Shown: positions 50,186-55,679 of the stretch, piece after piece | How positions within the stretch are numbered: position 1 is the first letter of the stretch | Layout: each line of letters opens with the position of its first letter | Origin: Clostridiales bacterium | GTDB lineage: Bacteria > Bacillota > Clostridia > Lachnospirales > Lachnospiraceae | Reading direction: 5' to 3' | Length of the DNA: 55,679 nt | NCBI GenBank assembly: GCA_021202015.1 | Contig: JAJQDV010000045.1 | Coordinates: forward strand, 1-55,679 | Notes under the pieces: model-generated | Told to the model about the DNA's origin: nothing | The model's input: only the letters and a program-made list of their open reading frames with translations | The model's database searches: none | Translations under genes and position numbers: made by a program

Positions 50186-50740
50186 TTAATCGACTGACCG
50201 CCAGCGCTCTATGAAAGCCCGGTTATTCGACACCATCTCCCCGAATGTCACAGGGACAAAATGGTTGATGTCACAACCGGCGTTTAAAGCTTTCTCGCGC
50301 TCTGCAAGGAGCGGGAAGAAATCCGCTTCCGTGTCATTGTGCATATGGCCGTAGACCATGTATGTCCTTGCCTGGCGCGGCCAGGACAGCAGAGGATAAT
50401 GGCAGGCAGTGAAAACATGCTGCCCGTCCGTCCCCTCCATCATCAGGGATATCTCATCAAAATAGCGGGAAGCATCGATCCCGGACATCCAGCTGCGGTC
50501 ATGGTTCCCGACGATCAGTATCTTCCTGCCCTTCAGCCTGCGCAGGATATCCTCCGCTTTTTCAGTGTCACAGCGGTAGAACATGTCGCCGAGGACATAC
50601 ACCGTGTCGTCATTCTTTACGCGGCTGTTCCAGTTTTCTGACAGGACATGGTCCATTTCATCCACGGTCTCAAACGGCCGTTCGCAGGTACGGATAATAT
50701 TCGCATGGCCGAAGTGCGTATCCGCGGTAAAATATATCAT
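50186..50740 (-). CDS. Calcineurin-like metallophosphoesterase
   Basis: A 184-residue small phosphoesterase. Metal-ligand motifs appear in order: FTADTHFGHANII (DxH), VLGDMFYR (GD), VGNHDRSW (GNHD), ACHYPLLSW and VYGHMHND (GHxH). This set is complete, so it is likely active. Such short proteins are often phage- or accessory-associated, and the substrate is unknown. AAGGAGAC precedes the ATG. It starts 63 bp after the AlbA_2 gene and may share its transcript. Confidence 0.92.
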   Translation of the reverse strand: MIYFTADTHFGHANIIRTCERPFETVDEMDHVLSENWNSRVKNDDTVYVLGDMFYRCDTEKAEDILRRLKGRKILIVGNHDRSWMSGIDASRYFDEISLMMEGTDGQHVFTACHYPLLSWPRQARTYMVYGHMHNDTEADFFPLLAEREKALNAGCDINHFVPVTFGEMVSNNRAFIERWRSVD

Positions 50741-50803
50741 AATGTCTCCTTCATAACCTCCCGGTTATTTGCGCCTGGGTTGTATATCAGCACGAAATCC
50801 TTT

Positions 50804-52192
50804 TTATCTTACATTCCACCAGCCGTTTTTTCTGGAACCCACCCGTTCCACCAATCCATTCTTTTTCAGGAAAGAAATATTATTTTCAATCGCTGTTTTT
50901 TTGATTCCAATCATCAGCGCCAGTTGTTCGCCTGTGACATTTGGATTGTTCCTCATCTCCTCCAGAATCCGCTGACGTGTTGGGTTTAATTTGATCGTGT
51001 AATCCCCACTTTTATTCCCCACCTTATTTCCCAGATCTGTCTGGAGATAATGAAAAGGGATTGTTACCACAATGGAATTTTCACGGAATTCAAACGCTTC
51101 CTTCCCATATACTCCGGTTATTTTAGGAACGCCTCTGCCTGAGCGCTCACTTATATGGAGCTGTAAAAATATATCTGACAACTTCTGATTTACCGGCACA
51201 GATTCTCCCAGATAAAATCCCTGTATCGTTTGTTTCGGGGGAAGCGTACCTCTGGATAAAATTTCTATCCGGTCACTGTACACCGTTATCATCGGCGCAT
51301 TCCCGTTTATCCATAAATTATGCACAAATGCGTTGATCACTGCCTCGCGGAAAGCACTCTGATCAAACAGCGGAACCTCTTTTCTTTCCACAATGCGGTC
51401 ACTTTCATCCGCCTGTATAATATTTAGGACGTCCCCATATTCCAGCACCTTATCCAATGACAGGAGCAAACTGTTATTGCCGAATTCCCTCACAGAGTAG
51501 AGAGAAGATGTCTTATCCTTCCCCTTAAAGATAGATACACGGATCGGGATCTGGCTGTTATCAGATAACAGTTGCGCAAGCAGATTGTATTTTCCGTACT
51601 TTGTCAAAAAACCCAGATTTTTTTCAAAAGTCTTTTTATTTAATATGATTCCCCTGTCCTCATAATAGAGAAATAGTTTGCGGAAAGTTAACTCCTGGCT
51701 ATATGCCTCCGTATTCTCCATCGTGGGAAAGCCATTCCTTAAAATATCAAACAGGTTCGCTTCCCGATCCGGATATTTATTTAAATTCACTTTACTGGAA
51801 CCGATTCTCAGGAAACGATGTCCGTTAAATGCCGTCGGGACCTGATGAGCAGCGGGTATTACAAGCACCACGATACGCTTATGGTTGATCTGCATCTCCT
51901 GAAATTGAAACGCAATATCCGGCATAAGCTGCCTTGCAAGATAATGCTGTAAGGGTTCGTTCTTTACATCCTTGCGGTAATCAATGACAGTTCCAACAAC
52001 TTCATGGCTTTTATCATTTACGCCCCATATCAAATAGCCATATTCTTTACTAAACATAGCAGCTGCATTCGACAGGGCAGAAATATACTCGCCTATTCCT
52101 GTTGGTTCATACCAGTTTTCCTTAAATTCGAACCATTCTTCCTCTGTTTCCATGGAAATCATTTCCCTCACAGCCTGTTTCAAATCAACCAT
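50804..52192 (-). CDS. AlbA_2 / HATPase-domain transcriptional regulator-like protein
   Basis: A 462-residue protein of the family with an N-terminal AlbA_2 (Schlafen-like) domain (EWFEFKENWYEPTGIGEYISALSNAAA at about 17-45, then HRFLRIGSSK), a central GHKL-type ATPase region (FREAVINAFVHNLW and SERSGRGVPKI), and a C-terminal winged helix (PTRQRILEEMRNNPNVTGEQLALMIGIKKTAIENNI). The central and C-terminal domains are joined by a linker containing VGNK repeats (LGNKVGNKSGD). AT-rich compared with the core genome. Such proteins are common in accessory regions and may act in regulation or defence; the function is unproven. Confidence 0.88.
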   Translation of the reverse strand: MVDLKQAVREMISMETEEEWFEFKENWYEPTGIGEYISALSNAAAMFSKEYGYLIWGVNDKSHEVVGTVIDYRKDVKNEPLQHYLARQLMPDIAFQFQEMQINHKRIVVLVIPAAHQVPTAFNGHRFLRIGSSKVNLNKYPDREANLFDILRNGFPTMENTEAYSQELTFRKLFLYYEDRGIILNKKTFEKNLGFLTKYGKYNLLAQLLSDNSQIPIRVSIFKGKDKTSSLYSVREFGNNSLLLSLDKVLEYGDVLNIIQADESDRIVERKEVPLFDQSAFREAVINAFVHNLWINGNAPMITVYSDRIEILSRGTLPPKQTIQGFYLGESVPVNQKLSDIFLQLHISERSGRGVPKITGVYGKEAFEFRENSIVVTIPFHYLQTDLGNKVGNKSGDYTIKLNPTRQRILEEMRNNPNVTGEQLALMIGIKKTAIENNISFLKKNGLVERVGSRKNGWWNVR

Positions 52193-52212
52193 ACAGTGCC
52201 TCCCAGTCAGAG

Positions 52213-52271
52213 TTTATTCCCCACTTTATTCCCCACTTTATTCCCCACTTAAATATACCATAGGTGGGGAA
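52213..52271. repeat. Three tandem 12-bp repeats plus an inverted copy upstream of the AlbA_2 gene
   Basis: TTTATTCCCCAC occurs three times in a row (52213-52224, 52225-52236, 52237-52248). An inverted GTGGGGAA follows at 52264-52271. Read on the minus strand the unit is GTGGGGAATAAA, which would code for VGNK, the same sequence found inside the gene at about 51008-51028. Either operator iterons or the remnant of a VGNK-coding gene. Confidence 0.75.
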
Positions 52272-52688
52272 TATAATAAATATCATTTTGCACCTCGGCA
52301 ACAATTATTCGCTTAACCTTTTGATTTCTTCTTTGATGACTATGTATTTTTTTCGGAATAGCGGGTGCCGTCATTATATGTAGTTCCGGTCTTATTCTTT
52401 TTTATTAACCATACTCATTGCCTCATGGCTGTTTTTTATCTTTATATACAGGGTGGGCTGCAATTTGTCAAGGCAAAGGTCGCTGGATGACATGGAGATC
52501 GCCGCGCTGTTTTTGCATGTCGGGCCGAAGGCCAGCCTCCGGGAGCCGGGTGTTTACCTGGCGGAGATCGACAGTGGTTTATTTCTTACGCGAGGAGGTG
52601 TACATATGAACCGACCCAGATGCGGCATAATGCCGCCGCGAAGCGGTAAATGCTCATGGCGCGAGTAAGGTATGTATTAACGATTTAA
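52272..52688. other. Gene-poor stretch with a probable mobile-element remnant
   Basis: AT-rich up to about 52440, then a GC-richer segment (52440-52660) with a short frame (52453-52668) that I do not recognise and that lacks a full gene's length. A tiny frame at 52606-52668 has a good ribosome site (GAGGAGG) but codes for only 20 residues. Most likely remains of an integrated element. Confidence 0.4.
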
Positions 52689-53076
52689 AACAAAAAGAAG
52701 GGAGTCGGAGCCGCTGGCCAGCGTAAAAGGATATCCCCGGCTACACATACCAGAAATAAACAGGTTTTTAATCGACACTTTAAGAAGTTTGGGAAACGCA
52801 AGATCAAGTCGGTGTCGCCGGAGGAGTTCACAGAATTCCTGGAAAACCAGATTCCTGACAGGAATTCCCCGTCGTTCACCGCACAAAATTCGCAAGACGT
52901 ATTGTTCGATACTGTTTGACAGCGGAATGGACCAGAAGTTGATCACTGATCAGATGGGGCATACAGATATTATGTGTTCTGAGTTACATTATCACAGAAA
53001 TCGGAAAGACCTTGATGATAAGATCAAAAAAATAAGTGCCATTCCTGAATTTCGTCAGAAACTGGCACTTGTATAA
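52689..53076 (+). pseudogene. Tyrosine integrase remnant (internal deletion and frameshift)
   Basis: Frame one gives GQRKRISPATHTRNKQVF and FGKRKIKSVSPEEFTEF, a core-binding domain. The reading then continues only in another frame with SPHKIRKTYCSILFDSG and MGHTDIMCSELHYHRNRK, the HxxR box and the C-terminal Tyr region of phage/ICE tyrosine recombinases. About 150 residues between, with the first catalytic Arg, are missing. The frames join near 52850. The gene points at tRNA-Ala, 70 bp away, the usual attachment target of such elements. Confidence 0.75.
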
Positions 53077-53145
53077 GTAGCAAGGTAGTCAAGAGGTAGT
53101 CAAACCAAAAACGCCGAACCCCTTGATTTTCCTTACTTTTTCGGA

Positions 53146-53218
53146 TGGAGCATACGGGACTTGAACCCGTGACCTCCACACTGCCAGTGTGGCGCGCTCC
53201 CAACTGCGCTAATGCCCC
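53146..53218 (-). tRNA. tRNA-Ala(GGC)
   Basis: Cloverleaf reading on the minus strand: acceptor GGGGCAT with ATGCTCC, including the G3-U70 wobble pair that identifies Ala tRNA. D-arm with AGTTGGGAGC, anticodon stem CCACA/TGTGG with loop CTGGCAG (anticodon GGC), T-arm GGGTTCAAGTCCC, discriminator A. CCA is not encoded. Its 3' end faces the integrase remnant. Confidence 0.95.
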
Positions 53219-53239
53219 GTGAAAGTTACTATATCATAA

Positions 53240-53280
53240 AATAAAAGAAAAGGGAAGAAAAACTTCCCTTTTCTTTTATT
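53240..53280. terminator. 18-bp perfect bidirectional terminator
   Basis: AATAAAAGAAAAGGGAAG (53240-53257) pairs completely with 53263-53280 around a 5-nt A loop. It follows the NuoG-like gene on the minus strand by 10 bp and separates it from the tRNA. Confidence 0.85.
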
Positions 53281-53289
53281 TTTTACTTT

Positions 53290-54210
53290 TTAAGCCAGCG
53301 GCTTTACATCCAGCTGCTTCAGCATCTCCTCCTGATAACGCAGCCGATCCTTTTCATTCAGAACAGCCACCTGCTCCGGAACCTCGGCGTCGTAGAACTC
53401 AAACCTGCCTTTATTGCAGATCCGTCCCTGATTCGGCTCATCCATCTTCGCTATGACATCCACGATCTTTCCCTTTTTGATCAGCAGATATCGCTGGCAG
53501 CCGTTGCCGTTCTTACAGTTATAACAGGTCGCCAAAACCTTCGTAACCTCCCACGGACGGTATTTCCTGCGGTTCTTCGTGCGGAGAGCCCCCGTCGGAC
53601 AGGCCTGTACGCAGTTCCCGCAGAACTCGCATTCCCGGTTGTCGATCCAGTTCATATAAAACGGCGATGAAACCTGAGACACAAATCCCCGCTCAAAGGT
53701 AGAGATCGCGCCCCGTTTTACAATCTGCGCACAGGTATTCACACATCTGTGGCATAAAATACAGAGATTCGGGTTGTATGTAAAATACGGATTCGAATCG
53801 TCGATCGGCTTTTCGATCCGCTCTCCCGGATAGCTGGTTTTTTCGAGACCATATTCATAGCAGAGATTCTGCAGCTTGCAGTCTCCGTTCCCCGGACAGG
53901 AAAAACAGTCTGTCTTATGGTTTGACAACAGCAGATCCAGTGTGGACATCCTGGACTCACGGATCCTGTCGTTCATCGTAGTCACTTCGTTCCCCTCCGC
54001 CAGCGGAAAGGAACAGGCCGTAACCAGCTTCGGATTCCCCTTGATCTCCACCATACACATCCTGCAGGCTCCCTCCGGATTCAGCCCTTTTAAGTAACAA
54101 AGCGTGGGAATCTCGATCCCGGCAGCCTCGGCAGCCTCCAAAATGGTCGTGCCCTCCTCTACCGTCATCTCAATGCCGTCGATCGTTACGTTCAGCATCT
54201 TTTTTTCCAT
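53290..54210 (-). CDS. NuoG-like iron-sulfur electron-transfer protein
   Basis: A 306-residue cytosolic protein with several clusters in order: a [2Fe-2S] ferredoxin domain (CYLKGLNPEGACRMC, about 38-52, plus a later Cys), a His-Cys4Fe cluster (HKTDCFSCPGNGDC), two [4Fe-4S] clusters (CILCHRCVNTC and CEFCGNCVQAC), and a last Cys set (CYNCKNGNGC to GRICNKGRF) that looks like the first domain of bis-MGD oxidoreductases. It ends there: the molybdopterin domains are missing. It probably works as the NuoG-type subunit of a formate dehydrogenase or hydrogenase with NuoE/F partners. A NuoF-like C-terminus lies upstream. Confidence 0.88.
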   Translation of the reverse strand: MEKKMLNVTIDGIEMTVEEGTTILEAAEAAGIEIPTLCYLKGLNPEGACRMCMVEIKGNPKLVTACSFPLAEGNEVTTMNDRIRESRMSTLDLLLSNHKTDCFSCPGNGDCKLQNLCYEYGLEKTSYPGERIEKPIDDSNPYFTYNPNLCILCHRCVNTCAQIVKRGAISTFERGFVSQVSSPFYMNWIDNRECEFCGNCVQACPTGALRTKNRRKYRPWEVTKVLATCYNCKNGNGCQRYLLIKKGKIVDVIAKMDEPNQGRICNKGRFEFYDAEVPEQVAVLNEKDRLRYQEEMLKQLDVKPLA

Positions 54211-54382
54211 TATTTTCCTCCAAATTTATTCCTAAGTCATCTGACTGCGGATACTGACATTTCTGTTTCGATAAAACTGTTTCTATTTTACATCAGAATC
54301 GCTTATTACACAACACCTTTTACAATAAATCGCAATTTTTATTCGTTACATTTATAACTTTTACACAAATACACTCTTCAAG

Positions 54383-55612
54383 TCAGAATTTCTCCGGATG
54401 AACCTCCCACCAGATTACTGCCGTGCGGGTAGGAATCAGCAAATCCCAGCTTCCATCCTCCCGCCGGGTCAGAAACTGCATGACATTCTTTCGGTAGGTC
54501 TCCTCCCGGTCCGGATCTACGGTTCCCAGCATGCGCAGGTCGTCGCAGGCCTCTTCCACGGAAGCATAGCTCGCAGTAAATCCGTCCGGAACAATCGTAC
54601 AGTTCGGCTCATAGCCGAGATCATAAACCGTATTCCAGAGCGCGTTATAATCCAGACGGCGGTCGTGAATCCTGTGCGGACCTCTTTCCGCAGGCTTCTC
54701 CGTGGTCCCCGAAAACAGCTTCCCCAACAGTTCCGGAAGGCTGGGAGCATTGGCAAAAATCAATACCGCAACATATTTCCGGGCAAAGGTGCAAAGCTTC
54801 TCGATCTCCCAGATCGCAGCCGACCGTGAGCAGAACACAAGATCATGAACGGGTACGTTCACTCCGGCTTCCGCCTCGAAAAAATCAAGAAACAGGGGCG
54901 TCAGATTCTCCGCTCCGGCCGCTTTCGCGTTCGCCGCGCAGTTCGCAAGCATTTTTTCGGAAGAGTCCAGACTGGTGACCGCCTTTACTCTCTGTGCGAT
55001 CGGTACGCTCAGCCTGCCGCAGCCGCAGCCCATATCCAGAACGGTGTCTTCCGGAGACAACGGCAGAGCGTCGACCTGTTTTACGGTAAGCTCTTTTTCC
55101 AATGCGGACATCTTGTTGTAGCGCGCAGATTCCAGATCCCACATATTCACATATTTCCGGGCAAAGGTGCAAAGCTTCTCGATCTCCCAGATCGCAGCCG
55201 ACCGTGAGCAGAACACAAGATCATGAACGGGTACGTTCACTCCGGCTTCCGCCTCGAAAAAATCAAGAAACAGGGGCGTCAGATTCTCCGCTCCGGCCGC
55301 TTTCGCGTTCGCCGCGCAGTTCGCAAGCATTTTTTCGGAAGAGTCCAGACTGGTGACCGCCTTTACTCTCTGTGCGATCGGTACGCTCAGCCTGCCGCAG
55401 CCGCAGCCCATATCCAGAACGGTGTCTTCCGGAGACAACGGCAGAGCGTCGACCTGTTTTACGGTAAGCTCTTTTTCCAATGCGGACATCTTGTTGTAGC
55501 GCGCAGATTCCAGATCCCACATATTCACTCCGTTCTCCGGACGAACAGGCGGACGCTGCGCCATGTGAATGCCGGATAATGCTTTCCAGTTTATAAAAGG
55601 TTCCTGATTCAT
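54383..55612 (-). CDS. SAM-dependent methyltransferase with duplicated Rossmann core
   Basis: A 409-residue class I methyltransferase. The SAM-binding motif I is TVLDMGCGCGRLSVPIA. A 126-residue block (NMWDLESARYNK to FARKYV) occurs twice in tandem, so motif I, the acidic motif II region (SLDSSEKMLAN) and motif IV (HDLVFCSRSA) are all present twice. Without one copy, the protein would be about 283 residues, normal for the family. The C-terminal 125 residues hold the substrate region (TASYASVEEACDDLRML). GAGGAGG precedes the ATG. It lies between a NuoF-like gene and the NuoG-like gene, on the same strand. The substrate is unknown. Confidence 0.88.
   Translation of the reverse strand: MNQEPFINWKALSGIHMAQRPPVRPENGVNMWDLESARYNKMSALEKELTVKQVDALPLSPEDTVLDMGCGCGRLSVPIAQRVKAVTSLDSSEKMLANCAANAKAAGAENLTPLFLDFFEAEAGVNVPVHDLVFCSRSAAIWEIEKLCTFARKYVNMWDLESARYNKMSALEKELTVKQVDALPLSPEDTVLDMGCGCGRLSVPIAQRVKAVTSLDSSEKMLANCAANAKAAGAENLTPLFLDFFEAEAGVNVPVHDLVFCSRSAAIWEIEKLCTFARKYVAVLIFANAPSLPELLGKLFSGTTEKPAERGPHRIHDRRLDYNALWNTVYDLGYEPNCTIVPDGFTASYASVEEACDDLRMLGTVDPDREETYRKNVMQFLTRREDGSWDLLIPTRTAVIWWEVHPEKF
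54771..55526 (-). repeat. Perfect 378-bp tandem duplication
   Basis: Unit one (54771-55148) and unit two (55149-55526) appear identical base for base. The shared ACATATT at the junctions could have served as microhomology. The length is a multiple of three, so the frame is kept. Confidence 0.9.
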
Positions 55613-55623
55613 AAACGCCTCCT

Positions 55624-55679
55624 CTATTCTTTATAAATCGCGCCAAAGCGGCATTTCTCGATACAGGTGCCGCACTTGA
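55624..55679 (-). CDS. C-terminus of a NuoF-like protein (partial)
   Basis: Only the last 17 codons are in the window, reading KCGTCIEKCRFGAIYKE and a stop. This is the ferredoxin-type end CxxCxxxC-RFGAI seen at the C-terminus of NuoF/HydB-like NADH-binding subunits of clostridial hydrogenases and formate dehydrogenases. The gene continues beyond 55679. It lies 11 bp before the methyltransferase start and is probably in one operon with it and the NuoG-like gene. Confidence 0.7.
   Translation of the reverse strand, partial: KCGTCIEKCRFGAIYKE

Noticed and set aside
52213-52271. CRISPR-like repeat array
   Set aside because: Three directly adjacent 12-bp units have no spacers and no cas genes are near; no CRISPR array was seen anywhere in the window.
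52606-52668. 20-residue frame with a good ribosome site
   Set aside because: Too short and without homology; it is more likely part of a decayed element than a functional gene.

Overview
The window looks like chromosomal DNA of an anaerobic, Gram-positive, probably endospore-forming Clostridia species, most likely Lachnospiraceae or a close relative. The evidence is spoVAD/spoVAE and spoVT, an FMN riboswitch in front of ribD-ribE-ribBA-ribH, minCDE, CarD, SpoVA-type promoters, DUF3793/DUF2325/flavodoxin genes, and an FprA flavodiiron protein. No operon for aerobic respiration is visible. Most core genes are clearly GC-rich; three AT-richer stretches (about 1-3200, 47500-50200 and 50750-53100) look like acquired or decaying accessory DNA.

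Layout. 1-3200: a broken glycosyltransferase, then a large lipoprotein. 3200-11950: the metabolic centrepiece, all on the minus strand apart from the last gene. It holds molybdenum-cofactor genes (MOSC, mogA, a moeA-like gene, an unknown 115-aa gene, moaC), a TetR regulator, and the two subunits of pyrogallol-phloroglucinol transhydroxylase (athL, athS). A divergent TetR gene follows, with a good promoter and dyad operators in the gap. The cofactor genes can supply the bis-MGD cofactor that AthL needs, so the block reads as a polyphenol (gallate/pyrogallol) degradation locus. moaA, moaE, mobA and the later phloroglucinol steps are not in the window.

12000-17300: a small lipoprotein, spoVAD-spoVAE without spoVAC, then DUF2325-DUF3793-flavodoxin and fprA (redox/oxygen defence). 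17450-23250: a heterodimeric ABC exporter with a divergent TetR gene, and an SDR dehydrogenase. 23400-28200: spoVT and the riboswitch-controlled riboflavin operon. 28300-31150: HAD hydrolase, flippase-like membrane protein, 2-hydroxyacid dehydrogenase. 31400-36100: a YczE-like membrane protein and a zinc-type uptake operon (znuA, znuC, znuB) with a small Cys-rich protein in front and a lipoprotein behind. 36100-43300: GNAT, histidine phosphatase, patatin, aldolase-like protein, aroA and a class A PBP. 43500-45950: carD and minCDE. 46000-49800: two MATE transporters with a MerR regulator. 50200-53200: metallophosphoesterase, an AlbA_2/ATPase regulator, and a decayed integrase beside tRNA-Ala(GGC). 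53290-55679: a NuoG-like iron-sulfur protein, a methyltransferase carrying a perfect 378-bp internal tandem duplication, and the C-terminus of a NuoF-like protein.

Beyond genes, the window holds several structured DNA elements: a three-copy dispersed hairpin repeat (about 14104-14232, 15848-15977, 30131-30195), a 245-bp nested-palindrome element (37230-37476), a 132-bp long inverted repeat (28179-28310), a hairpin-rich 27-bp direct-repeat element inside the cofactor cluster (4147-4309), and a shared 12-bp VGNK-coding repeat found both inside and upstream of the AlbA_2 gene. All functional names rest on reading the translated sequence and remembered families; no search was run.
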